A stretch of 43,736 nucleotides of DNA from Actinopolymorpha alba DSM 45243 (GCF_000373925.1 NZ_KB892749.1:1-43736); one strand, 5' to 3'; shown: positions 9,558-17,900, numbered from the stretch's first letter. Program-made: numbers and translations. The notes: generated from the letters alone by a model not told the origin.

Positions 9558-9592
9558 TGGCTCATGCGTACCGATTCGGTACGCATGAGCCA
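9558..9592. terminator. 35-bp near-perfect palindrome downstream of the DUF7144-like gene
   Basis: TGGCTCATGCGTACCGA is followed, after a single T, by its exact reverse complement: 17-bp arms with almost no loop. It begins 53 bases after the stop codon at 9504 and is followed by TTTCCC. It probably ends transcription or stabilises the mRNA, though there is no real U tract. Confidence 0.55.
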
Positions 9593-9691
9593 TTTCCCTG
9601 CGTGCCCACGTACCGCAGCGGCTGGGCTGTGCCGCGTCTCCCACCCACGAAGCGCGCTCAGCACCCTGCCTGGTGGGAAGTTGGCGGCAAC

Positions 9692-9759
9692 CAAGATCAT
9701 TTCGGGGAAGTGGCCCACGCTTCGTGCGAAACGTGGGCCACTTCCCCGAAATGATCTTG
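9692..9759. repeat. GATC-bounded hairpin, copy 1 (28-bp arms)
   Basis: Exact 28-bp arms (9692-9719 and 9732-9759) enclose a 12-base apex CTTCGTGCGAAA, which itself has a TTCG/CGAA pairing. From the first GATC (9695) to the last (9756) it is 62 bp, the same as the hairpin at 9818-9879. The apical 24 bases of the two match at 19 positions, while the stems differ. The perfection of the arms suggests selection or recent origin. It could end transcription in both directions. Confidence 0.8.
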
Positions 9760-9814
9760 AGCCAACCGCAGGTCAGCCGGGGCCGTTCATGAGCCGGACA
9801 GCTTAAGCCTGGTT

Positions 9815-9882
9815 CATGATCAACTTGCAGAAATCGCCCAGCCTTCGCGCGGATCGTGGGCGATTCCTGCAAGTTGATCATG
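9815..9882. repeat. GATC-bounded hairpin, copy 2 (26-bp arms, one mismatch)
   Basis: Arms run 9815-9840 and 9857-9882 with one A/C mismatch, enclosing GCCTTCGCGCGGATCG. GATC to GATC is 62 bp (9818-9879), identical in length to the neighbour at 9695-9756. Shared blocks are GATCA, CCCA, CTTCG, GCG, CGTGGG and TGATC, in the same positions. The 14-bp stem segment between them differs but stays self-complementary. Confidence 0.8.
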
Positions 9883-10093
9883 GTGCGGTTTCCGTGTCGT
9901 TTCACTCAGATCCAGCGGTCTGTCCGGCGCCGGAGCCTTTGAACAAACCTCATCGGGTACACCCAGCGAGCCCAGATCTCGAGATAATCCCAACTCCAGC
10001 GATGAGGCCTATTCAAACTCTTCGCGAGGTCGGCATTCGGGCGAGGTCCAGCCATGCCGGCGCGGCAGCCTCATAAGGGGCAGGCCATCTCAG

Positions 10094-10338
10094 GATCGTG
10101 AAGACTCCGGGGTGCTATAACCCCCTCAAGTTTTCACGATCTTACTGAAATACAGCAGCCGTCCCGAATGGCGTACATCCGGTCGTATCGGATAGTGAGG
10201 GACCAGCCTCTTGTCTCACATTGAGTACACCCTTTGGCGGACCTCACGCGGCAAGTCCCCACCTCACGCGGCAAGTTTGCCTTGCCTGGTAGGGATATGT
10301 CCCGCCTCGCACCCGACAGGGTGTACACAACGTGAGAC
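10094..10338 (-). repeat. Composite intergenic repeat cluster, copy A
   Basis: Four modules recur in the cluster at 15342-15588. Module 4 is a 48-bp GATC-bounded hairpin at 10094-10141. Module 2 (10170-10199) matches its partner at 27 of 30 positions. Module 1 (GTCTCACRTTG and what follows) occurs twice, inverted, at 10213-10231 and 10306-10338. Module 3, ACCTCACGCGGCAAG, is a direct repeat at 10241-10255 and 10261-10275. Modules 4 and 2 run in the opposite direction to the second cluster. Confidence 0.8.
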
Positions 10339-10388
10339 GCACCCGCCTGCCATCCCGAACAGACTCCAGCCCCACCGCAGGGCCCCGC

Positions 10389-11774
10389 TTAACCCGTCCC
10401 CGCAGCGGGCTCCGACGCCAGGGGCGGCCGGGCAACGAACTCGATGATGGCCAGCGCCACCAGCAGAATCAGAGCCAGGAGCAGGACGACCAGGACGGTC
10501 GGCTGGTACCAGAACACGAATCCCAGAACGATGGCCACGACCACGGCGACCCGCAGCAGCCTCCTGTGGTCGTACACCCAGGAGCCCACCGCACCGGTCC
10601 GCAGTCCTATGGCCTCGCCGCGCTCCCGCAGCCAGCCGATCGCTCCGCTGAGCCACATACGCACGCGAACGACGAACTCCGTCGGCCCGACGAGGAACCC
10701 ACCCAGCGCCACGAGCAGCGCGACAACGGCGAAGGTACGCAACTGCACCTGGAGGAACCGCACCAGCGTGTCGTAGATCGCGGCCGCCGCATCGGGCGGC
10801 AGTTTATTTGGAGGTATGGAACTGAGGTAGATCGACCGGGCGATCGCAAGCCCCAATCCGAGCACCAGCATCGAGATCGCGACACCGATGCCGGCTCCGA
10901 TCAGCATCCGCCGGCGGTACCTCGCGAGAAGCACACCCGCTGCGAGCAGCACGACCGCCAGGATGGGAAGCAGCACCGCGAGCTGGTTGAGCCACTGGTA
11001 GGCGATCTGCAGTGTGGCGAGATCCTTCGACTGGAAGATCTGGATCGTCGGGTGGATCGCCGGCACCTGGTTGATCAGAGTGAAGCCCGCGTTGCTCAGG
11101 TCCTTCTTCACCACGTCGATGAAGGGACCGAGGTCGAGGCTGACCACGCCGCCCTGAACCTTGAGCGCACCGCCCTGCCCTGACAGCGCCTGGATGATCG
11201 CATGATGCGCCACGCGGTTGGCCTGTACCCACACCGTGGAGAACTGATCGCTTCGTACGACGTTTGTCACCTGCGTGGTAACGAATCCCTTGATGGCGTT
11301 GGAGATCGTCCCACTGAGTCCACGCACCTGTGCCGCCACGACAGGGGGCAGCCGGGAGGCGATCGCGTCCAACGCCTGGCGAGTGAGGCCTTCGACATCG
11401 ACCCGGCTGAAGATCGCCTGCGTGGCCTGGGTGGCCGCGGCGTCCTGAACGGCGGGTTCCTTCGCAAGCGGCGCCACGGTCGCGACGTACTGGTTCGTGT
11501 CCGAAACGGTGGTGTTGCTCCAGACCGCGACGAGCGCGAGCGGCGCGAAGATGCAGCCAAGTACGACGAGCAGGACCGCGATCGGCGTACGCCAGCGCCC
11601 AGTCGGGGGGTGTCGCTCAGACGGCGGGCCGGCGCCAGCCCCTTCGGCCTGGAGCCGTTGCGTCTCGGCCCTCGCATCCGCGAGTTCGACGCGCAGACGT
11701 TCCAGCTCGGCGCGCTCGTCGTCGCTGAGCGGTCCGCCGGGCGTCTCGTCACGGTTCGGCTCAGGTTCTGTCAC
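10389..11774 (-). CDS. Actinobacterial multi-pass membrane protein with N-terminal coiled coil
   Basis: The 461-residue protein has a charged coiled-coil N-terminus (about 18-50, ELERLRVELADARAE). One transmembrane helix at about 63-88 is followed by a long extracytoplasmic region of about 180 residues. Four or five hydrophobic helices fill the C-terminal third, and a Pro/Ala-rich tail ends the protein. I recognise it as a conserved actinobacterial integral membrane protein of unknown function. The GTG at 11774 is chosen because CGGGGGAA lies 6 bases upstream and the codons before it look non-coding. It lies 114 bases downstream of the LuxR gene on the same strand, with a 20-bp direct repeat between them. 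Confidence 0.7.
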   Translation of the reverse strand: MTEPEPNRDETPGGPLSDDERAELERLRVELADARAETQRLQAEGAGAGPPSERHPPTGRWRTPIAVLLVVLGCIFAPLALVAVWSNTTVSDTNQYVATVAPLAKEPAVQDAAATQATQAIFSRVDVEGLTRQALDAIASRLPPVVAAQVRGLSGTISNAIKGFVTTQVTNVVRSDQFSTVWVQANRVAHHAIIQALSGQGGALKVQGGVVSLDLGPFIDVVKKDLSNAGFTLINQVPAIHPTIQIFQSKDLATLQIAYQWLNQLAVLLPILAVVLLAAGVLLARYRRRMLIGAGIGVAISMLVLGLGLAIARSIYLSSIPPNKLPPDAAAAIYDTLVRFLQVQLRTFAVVALLVALGGFLVGPTEFVVRVRMWLSGAIGWLRERGEAIGLRTGAVGSWVYDHRRLLRVAVVVAIVLGFVFWYQPTVLVVLLLALILLVALAIIEFVARPPLASEPAAGTG

Positions 11775-11832
11775 ACACGTTCCCCCGCAGCCGATCCTTG
11801 CCGCCGCGCGCGCGAACGCCCTCACCCTCGCC

Positions 11833-11876
11833 GGGTGAAGCGTCGGGTGCAGTGTGGGGTGAAACGTCGGGTGCAG
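11833..11876. repeat. 20-bp direct repeat between the LuxR gene and the membrane-protein gene
   Basis: GGGTGAAGCGTCGGGTGCAG (11833-11852) recurs as GGGTGAAACGTCGGGTGCAG (11857-11876), with 19 of 20 bases identical and a 24-bp period. It lies 59-102 bases upstream of the membrane-protein start, where an activator or repressor could bind. Confidence 0.65.
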
Positions 11877-11888
11877 CCGGGCGCCTAG

Positions 11889-14810
11889 CTAGCGCAGGAG
11901 GTCCAGCTGCAGGGCCCGCGCGATCGCTTCTCGCCGGCAGGTGGCGCCGAGCTTGCGGTAAAGCGTACGAAGGTGGGACTTCACGGTGTTCACGGACAGG
12001 CAGAGGTCCTGGGCGATCTCGTCGTTGGTGAGATGCGAGGGCAGGTAGCGCAGGACCGCCCGCTCGCTCGCGGTGAGCCGGACCATCTGCTCCGGGGCCT
12101 TCCAGGTGGCTGTCGGCTGGACGTCGAACCGGTGGAGCAGCGTGCTGCGGAAACCGGCGTGTGGCCCTTCGGGTGCGATCACGACGGTCAGCAGCGCGCG
12201 CACTCCGCGGCCGGCGTCGAGGAACACCCGGATCAGGCCGTTCTCCTCGGCGAGGGCGAGGGCGCGTTCGAGGAAGCCGGTCGCCTGGTCCTGCTCCCCG
12301 CGCCGGCGATGCGCGGTCGCTGCCACCAGGAGCGCGGCCACTGTGTCGAGGAGCCGCGTCGGTGCCGGCGTACCCGCGAAACACGGCGTCACCGCCGCCA
12401 GCGCCGCGTCCGGATCGCCCGCCGCGAGGTGCAGCCGCCCCCGCGCCACCGCCAGGGCCGCGGCCCCCTCTGACGGTCCGGCTGTGGGTCGCACCGTCAC
12501 TGCCGAGGTCGCGAGGACCTGGCGGGCACGATCGGCGGTCGTGTCGTGGTTGCCCTCGTGCAGGAGGACCTCGAGTTCGAGGAGCGCGGCGTACCGCTCG
12601 ACCACCGGACGCAGGCGTACGGCGGAATCCTTCGCGGCGGCGAGCTCCGCACGGGCCGCGTTGAGATCACCACGGTGCATGAGTACGCGCGCCCGGAGCA
12701 GGCTCAGGATCTCGGCGAGCGGCGGATCGCTCGGGCCGGTGTCACACCCGCCGTGACCGGCCGGTCGGTACGCCTCGAGCCGAGACCACGCCTGGTCGAG
12801 CCGGTCGCGTTCTATCTCGAGCTGGATCTGGGCGACGTCGTACACCACATCCACAGGATCTGGTCGAGTCGCTGGGATGGAGTCAGAGGCTGCTGGTCCG
12901 GCCGTCTGCCCAGCAGGCCCAATTGTCCCGGGCGGCCCAGCAGGCCCAGCAGGCCCGGGCGACGCGGGCCCGGGCGACCCCGGCGGCCTGGCCGTGAGGA
13001 GTCGCTCCGCCACCGCCAGCCGTCCCTCGACGGCGTTCACCAGCGCAAGCCAACCTTGCGCCCGGCGTTCCCAGGTGGTGAAGCCACCGTTGGCAAGGCG
13101 CGGGACCGCCTGCTCGAACGCCGCTCGCGCCGCGGAGAACCGGGCGTTCCAGAGTTCGGCGAGACCGAGCCAGTACGCCAGCGTGCCGCCGTCGTAAGGC
13201 TGCTTGGAGGTGAGCCCGGCGTCACGGGCCGCGTCGAGCAACCCCCGTGCGGTCGCCACCACCGCCCCATCGATCCGGCCACGCAGGCAGCCCTGCTGGA
13301 GCCGGAGTTCGGTGGCCTTCAGCCGGCGGCCAAGCAAGGTCGGGTTGACATCGGCCGGCGGGATCGCGCCGTCACCATTGTTCGATGCCGCCGCGAGCTC
13401 ACCCTCGACACTGCGAATGAACGCCTCCGCGCCGTCAGGATCAGCCGCCCCCAGCCGGACCTGCGCGTACAGCGCGGCAAGCCCGGGGTTGGCGTGGATC
13501 TCCTCGGCCGGGATCTCGGCAAGCAGGGGTTCGAGATCGGCGCCCGCGCCGTTGGCGAAGGCACGGTGTCCGTTGCGGACGAGGATCCGGCCGGCGAGGC
13601 GCCAGTCGGAGGCGGCGACGGCATTCTGCCCGGCCTCGACCAGAAGGCCCTGCCCGGCAAACCAGTGCGCGGCCTGGCGGTACAGCCCAGGAATCTCGTC
13701 GGGGAGCTCACGGCGTAGCTGGTACGTAAGGAACTCCCGCAGCAGTGGGCCGTATTGATACCAGATCCGGTGCGGCCCGCAGGCGCTGACGAGGGCGTTC
13801 TCGCGGTCAAGCGTGTCGAGGGTCTGCGCACCGTCGTTGCCGCCGGTGAGCACGTCGGCGAGTTCGCCGCTCACGCGGTCGACCAGGCAGGTACGCAGGA
13901 GGAACATCCGCATCCTCGACGGTTGCGCGCCGAGGATCTCGTCGTTCAGGTAGTCGGCGACCAGCGGCTCATCCCCGGTGAAGGCGGTCAGGTCGCGCTG
14001 CCGGCGCGGCTGGGCCTGCCACCACAAGGTGGCGAGCCGGAGACCGGTCATCCAGCCGTCCGTACGCGCCAGGACGCTCGTGATCTCGTCCTGCGTGAGC
14101 TCCATCCCGAAGAGCGTGAAGAGATCCCTGGCCTCCTCGGGCGTACACGCGAGCTCCTTCGACCCCACGTCGGCAAGCTCCCCCGCGACCCGGAGTCGCG
14201 CGAGCGAGAGCAACGGGTGGCCCCGGCCAGACAGGACGAGCCGGAGGGTCGACGGCGCGTGCCGGAGTACGACCTCGAGCCCGGCCAGCAACCGCCAGTC
14301 GGTGGCCTCGTGGATCTGGTCGATGACCAGGGTGACCGGGGTATCGAGCTGGCCCACGGCGTCCAGGAAGAGTTCGGGAAACCGGTCACCACTTGGGTCA
14401 TTCGTGGCCAGGCGGGTGAAGATCTCGCGATTCCGTCCGGGGCAGGCGCGGCGTAGCGATTCCACGACATATGACCAGAAGACCTTTGCTTCATTGTCAT
14501 TCCGGTCGAACGACACCCACGCCGCGCGCCGTCGTGGCGACTGCCCGAGCCAGGAGGCAAGCAGGAGAGTCTTGCCAGCGCCGGCCGAGGCGTTCAAGAC
14601 CGTGACCCGATGGGTGCGGATCGCTGCGTCGAGAAGGTCGAACAGCCGTGGCCGTGGGAGGACCGGCACAGATACCGTGGGCACCGACACCTTGGTGTCC
14701 AGCACGCTCTCCCGCCGGCTCGCGTCGACCGGGGTCCGTGGGCGCGGGATCAACTGGTCTGCCGGCGTACTCACCGACGTGCCAGCGTCAACTCCCAAGT
14801 CTCTAGCCAT
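11889..14810 (-). CDS. LuxR-family transcriptional regulator, MalT-like (LAL type) with STAND ATPase domain
   Basis: The 973-residue length is typical of large ATP-binding LuxR regulators. The P-loop NASAGAGKT is at 73-81 and a Walker B-like VTLVIDQIHEA segment follows near residue 160. A TPR-like helical region fills about 350-880. The C-terminal LuxR helix-turn-helix covers about 912-973 (LTNDEIAQDLCLSVNTVKSH). A Gly-Pro-rich, collagen-like stretch interrupts the helical region at about 605-645. Members of this family bind an inducer and ATP before activating transcription; the inducer cannot be inferred. The ATG at 14810 has GGAGGGAGG directly upstream. The 114-base gap to the downstream membrane gene suggests a related function. 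Confidence 0.88.
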   Translation of the reverse strand: MARDLGVDAGTSVSTPADQLIPRPRTPVDASRRESVLDTKVSVPTVSVPVLPRPRLFDLLDAAIRTHRVTVLNASAGAGKTLLLASWLGQSPRRRAAWVSFDRNDNEAKVFWSYVVESLRRACPGRNREIFTRLATNDPSGDRFPELFLDAVGQLDTPVTLVIDQIHEATDWRLLAGLEVVLRHAPSTLRLVLSGRGHPLLSLARLRVAGELADVGSKELACTPEEARDLFTLFGMELTQDEITSVLARTDGWMTGLRLATLWWQAQPRRQRDLTAFTGDEPLVADYLNDEILGAQPSRMRMFLLRTCLVDRVSGELADVLTGGNDGAQTLDTLDRENALVSACGPHRIWYQYGPLLREFLTYQLRRELPDEIPGLYRQAAHWFAGQGLLVEAGQNAVAASDWRLAGRILVRNGHRAFANGAGADLEPLLAEIPAEEIHANPGLAALYAQVRLGAADPDGAEAFIRSVEGELAAASNNGDGAIPPADVNPTLLGRRLKATELRLQQGCLRGRIDGAVVATARGLLDAARDAGLTSKQPYDGGTLAYWLGLAELWNARFSAARAAFEQAVPRLANGGFTTWERRAQGWLALVNAVEGRLAVAERLLTARPPGSPGPASPGPAGPAGPPGTIGPAGQTAGPAASDSIPATRPDPVDVVYDVAQIQLEIERDRLDQAWSRLEAYRPAGHGGCDTGPSDPPLAEILSLLRARVLMHRGDLNAARAELAAAKDSAVRLRPVVERYAALLELEVLLHEGNHDTTADRARQVLATSAVTVRPTAGPSEGAAALAVARGRLHLAAGDPDAALAAVTPCFAGTPAPTRLLDTVAALLVAATAHRRRGEQDQATGFLERALALAEENGLIRVFLDAGRGVRALLTVVIAPEGPHAGFRSTLLHRFDVQPTATWKAPEQMVRLTASERAVLRYLPSHLTNDEIAQDLCLSVNTVKSHLRTLYRKLGATCRREAIARALQLDLLR

Positions 14811-14910
14811 GCCTCCCTCCCCGGATCATGGCGACAGCCCACGCGATCCACCTCGGACCGTCATCCGCGAGCTTTCTTCGACTATGGGCCCTAGCCGTGA
14901 GTCGCGCGGG

Positions 14911-14922
14911 TTTTTTATATTG
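14911..14922 (-). promoter_or_regulatory. Possible -10 element upstream of the LuxR gene
   Basis: In an otherwise GC-rich setting, the minus strand reads ACAATATAAAAAAC about 100 bases upstream of the LuxR start. TATAAA fits an actinobacterial -10 hexamer. No convincing -35 is seen. Confidence 0.3.
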
Positions 14923-14965
14923 TTCACCGTCGCGGGAGTGCCGTACGGAAGACATTCACACCAGA

Positions 14966-15001
14966 TTATTGTCGTGATCCGAAGGTTTATTGTCGTGACC
15001 C
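14966..15001. promoter_or_regulatory. Direct repeat with 21-bp spacing upstream of the LuxR gene
   Basis: TTATTGTCGTGATCC (14966-14980) and TTATTGTCGTGACCC (14987-15001) differ at one base. The 21-bp period is two helical turns, so a dimer could bind both on one face of the DNA. They lie 156-191 bases upstream of the LuxR start in an AT-rich patch. Autoregulation by the LuxR protein is a reasonable guess. Confidence 0.55.
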
Positions 15002-15341
15002 CGAATGGACATACCCACCCGCCGAAGGGCCTGAACGTCGCCACCATTTCCGGGTTCCAGTCCATGCCGGAGCGGGATTATCTGACAGATATTAGCTAGA
15101 TTTGTATTTCTTCTGACTCCTCCAACAGATCATCCTTTCCTGTGGCAGACGGTGACTTCCCAACCGGATCTCCGGCCCCTGTCAACCGCACACGCCAATT
15201 CCTCACCATGCCGGCGAATTCAGCATGCTTCATGCGAAGTTGCCCGTCGCGGCATCGTGAAGGAGCGGGCGCCTTGCTTGGTGGTGTCTGCGGCAATGAG
15301 GCCGACTCATCTGCGCCGGGTCAGAGTGCACCGCGGGTGCT

Positions 15342-15588
15342 GTCTCACATTGCGCACACCTTGTCCGGTGCGAGACAGGGCCTGGCTTCTCACTGTCCGA
15401 TACAACCGGGTGTACGCCGTTCGAGATGACCGCCACCTCACACGGCAACTCTTCACAAAGCACGCTCAATTCGCCTTACCTGGTGACAACTCGGCGCAAC
15501 GAGGACCCGAACTGGTCCCAAATCCGTCGTGCCTCATTAAGACCGTGAAAACTTCAGGGGGTCATTGCACCCCAAAGTCTTCACAATC
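15342..15588 (+). repeat. Composite intergenic repeat cluster, copy B
   Basis: Module 1 is at 15342-15374, module 2 at 15389-15418, module 3 (ACCTCACACGGCAA) at 15435-15448 and the module 4 hairpin at 15541-15588. Module 4 is 48 bp, as in copy A, and about 41 of 48 positions match. Both copies then continue into a shared GATGGCCTG. Relative to copy A it is inverted, so the pair brackets the membrane-protein/LuxR block. Confidence 0.8.
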
Positions 15589-15698
15589 TGGGATGGCCTG
15601 GCCATCGCCCACCAAAGGCTCGGCATTCGAGGATTGTGAAGGATTTTGGTCACATAGCGACGAGAACCCTTCCCAATCTCGATCCCGCTCTTAGGCTC

Positions 15699-17900
15699 TC
15701 AGTCTGGTCGCCGCTGGAACTTCCCCCGCCAGCGGTTGGGTGCGGGCAGCGGCGATGGTTCCGCCTCCGCCGGCGGCACCTCCACCGGCGGCGTGGCGGG
15801 GGACGCGTTCGCGGGCGGCTGAGGCAGTCTCTCCGACTGCAACGACGCCGGCTGGAACGACGGCGGCTGGATCGACGGCGGCGGGAGTGACGCCGGCCCG
15901 ACCACGCGGCCCGGCGCCATCGCCGACGGCAGGGGTTGCCCAGCAGGAAGCCGACCGGCCGCCAGGTCGGAGGGCCGAATCACCCCGGGTTGTTCCATCT
16001 CCCGCAGGATTTCAGGACCACAGTCGCCAAGACGCGGGCTTCCCGGGTCGCGCGGATCGACGAGGACGAACGCAGTCGGCGAGAGCGCCTGCAGGAAGGT
16101 GGGTTCGACGCCGAACTCGTAGACCCGCTGGTAGCCCATCGACTGGCTCTCTGACGTTCCCTCCTGCTCCGAACGGCTCTCACCCGAACTCACCGTGGTG
16201 CTCCGCCCGGTCGTCGTCGTCCGCTGGCCACCGCGGTTACGCGTACCAGAGTCGTGCGGGAAGTCCATAACCGCGCCGTAGTGGTAATTACGGGTCTTCG
16301 ACCACTGCTTGCCGGTGCTCACCGAATCCTGGTTGGTGGCGCTTTCGCTTCGCGACGTACCAACAGAGGTTGACAGGCTGCTGCTCCGCGAGACCGTGAA
16401 CCGGCTGAGCACCAGCCGATGGTCGCGCCCGATGAACGTCGCCGCCTGCTCCGCCTCCCTGGCGTTACCGAGCCGCATGAACATCACGGCCTCGCCGCCA
16501 CCGAGGAGTTCGACGGCATCCTCACGCAGATGCCGGAAGAACACCACCAGCCGGACACCTCGCCGGCGGGCCAGCTGGTCGAGCCGCTCGATGTGGGTAC
16601 GCCGGAACCGATCCGCCCCCACCACGACCAGGACACGTCCGCTGGTCTGCTCCTCATGCCGCAACCGGTGCAACAGGACCTGGAACACCACGTGGGCAAG
16701 CAACTCCCCCGCCAGGTCTCCCACGCGTTCCGACAGCTCCCAGACCCGCAACGAAGGGGAGCCGTCCACGCCGTCCACGAGCGTGCCCGCGGAATCCTTC
16801 GCCCGGCCGGTCCCGCCATCGGCTCCAGCTCCCGGCTCCAGCGCGGCCAGCCGCTGCAACGCCGCCGCCAGCCGGAACAACCGGGCCTCGGTCGACCGTC
16901 GCGCGCCCTCGCCCAGCAGGTCCACCAGGGCGGCGTACTCCTCCCGCTCGAGGACCTCGGGCCGCGGCTCCTGATAGGCGACCACGCGAACCGCGGCGTG
17001 GAGCCGGGTGAAGCTGACCGGCCCACGCAGGGTGCCGCAGATCTGCTCGATGAGCGTCGCGTCCAGAGTCTTGTCGCCACCGGCCGAACGATCGCGTTCG
17101 GAGACGTGGACCGCCTCGGCGACGACGCCTCCCACGTCTTCCGGAGTCAGGCCGGTCAGCAGCCCGACCGCCGCGAGGTCGTGGGGCAACAACGCCGCGT
17201 CGACGGTACGGCGTTCGTCCATCGCCTTGCGGACCAGCCCGTGGCAGATACCGTCCTGCGACAGGTCGACCACGGTCACGGTCGCGCCGGTCCCGAGCAA
17301 CGATCCGGCCACGCTGAGCAGCAGCGACTCGCATCCCGACGGATCCCCGCCGTAGACGTCGACCCGGTGCGTCGTGACCGGACGCAGCGGCTCCCAGCGC
17401 TCGGGGCGGCTTTCGGCGGCGAGGCCGTTCTCGTGTTCGGACCGGCGGCGGGCCCATTCGCGGGTGGCCGCGAGGACCTCCTGCTGCTGGGTGAGGAGGT
17501 CACTCCGCCATCTGCGGTACCGCAGGTCACCCCACCACGGCAGGACCGCCGGACGGAGCGCGAAGTACCCGACGACCACCGTGGCGACGATCAGGGTGGC
17601 CGTCACCCAGCCGGCGTACTCCCACGACAGCGCGGTCGAGAGCCAGGCGGCACCTCCGATGACCACAACGCCGCAGGCCCGGCGTACGTGCGACCACCAC
17701 CCCTGCGGCGATCTGTCGCGGCGGCCCGCGAGCCGGGCCAACCACGGCGCGGTCGGCGGCGGGAGTCCGGGTGGCTGCTCCTCGAACGGCACGGGGAGGG
17801 ACGTCTCGGGCGCCCGGAGCTCCCAACCCCAGCGTTCACCGTGGATACCCGCGCCGCCGCCCGCGTCGTTCTGACCCGAGCTTTCGGGCGTACCCGTCAT
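15699..17900 (-). CDS. VirD4/TraG-like membrane protein with degenerate ATP-binding site
   Basis: The 733-residue protein has a Pro-rich cytoplasmic start and two transmembrane helices (about 76-92 and 97-117). A RecA-like domain follows. The P-loop position reads GGDPSGCES (185-193), without the Lys-Ser/Thr needed for ATP. The Walker B-like strand VLVVVGADRF near residue 430 lacks the usual acidic DE pair. A Ser/Thr-rich linker and the segment RVYEFGVEPTFLQALSPTAF resemble actinobacterial VirD4/TraG coupling proteins. The C-terminus is rich in Pro. I infer an inactive relative of the DNA-translocation ATPases that retains a scaffold or sensing role. It overlaps the upstream zinc-ribbon gene as ATGA. 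Confidence 0.55.
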   Translation of the reverse strand: MTGTPESSGQNDAGGGAGIHGERWGWELRAPETSLPVPFEEQPPGLPPPTAPWLARLAGRRDRSPQGWWSHVRRACGVVVIGGAAWLSTALSWEYAGWVTATLIVATVVVGYFALRPAVLPWWGDLRYRRWRSDLLTQQQEVLAATREWARRRSEHENGLAAESRPERWEPLRPVTTHRVDVYGGDPSGCESLLLSVAGSLLGTGATVTVVDLSQDGICHGLVRKAMDERRTVDAALLPHDLAAVGLLTGLTPEDVGGVVAEAVHVSERDRSAGGDKTLDATLIEQICGTLRGPVSFTRLHAAVRVVAYQEPRPEVLEREEYAALVDLLGEGARRSTEARLFRLAAALQRLAALEPGAGADGGTGRAKDSAGTLVDGVDGSPSLRVWELSERVGDLAGELLAHVVFQVLLHRLRHEEQTSGRVLVVVGADRFRRTHIERLDQLARRRGVRLVVFFRHLREDAVELLGGGEAVMFMRLGNAREAEQAATFIGRDHRLVLSRFTVSRSSSLSTSVGTSRSESATNQDSVSTGKQWSKTRNYHYGAVMDFPHDSGTRNRGGQRTTTTGRSTTVSSGESRSEQEGTSESQSMGYQRVYEFGVEPTFLQALSPTAFVLVDPRDPGSPRLGDCGPEILREMEQPGVIRPSDLAAGRLPAGQPLPSAMAPGRVVGPASLPPPSIQPPSFQPASLQSERLPQPPANASPATPPVEVPPAEAEPSPLPAPNRWRGKFQRRPD

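Larger units (their letters stand above)
9505..10388. other. Repeat-rich intergenic region between convergent genes
   Basis: No gene is supported in these 884 bases. Open frames here run through long hairpins and have no family-like sequence. The region carries three hairpins (9558-9592, 9692-9759, 9815-9882) and a composite repeat cluster (10094-10338). Confidence 0.65.
14811..15698. other. Intergenic region between the LuxR gene and the VirD4-like operon end
   Basis: No gene is supported in these 888 bases. The open frames show no family resemblance, and where they cross the repeat modules the differences between copies are not at third codon positions. The region holds an AT-rich promoter-like part (14880-15130), the 21-bp-spaced direct repeat and the second composite repeat cluster. 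Confidence 0.6.

Noticed and set aside
9444-9905. Open frame of 153 codons through the large hairpins
   Set aside because: Both arms of the palindromes would be coding, which explains the frame without any gene; no domain is seen.
10134-15694. Similar peptides from the two repeat clusters (LTIRYDRMYAIRD and LTVRYNRVYAVRD), hinting at a gene remnant
   Set aside because: The differences fall mostly at first codon positions and the frames do not extend with similarity, so the likeness is that of DNA repeats, not of protein.
15699-17900. Active conjugation coupling protein
   Set aside because: The Walker A lysine and threonine and the Walker B acidic pair are missing, and no relaxase or mating-channel genes are near.
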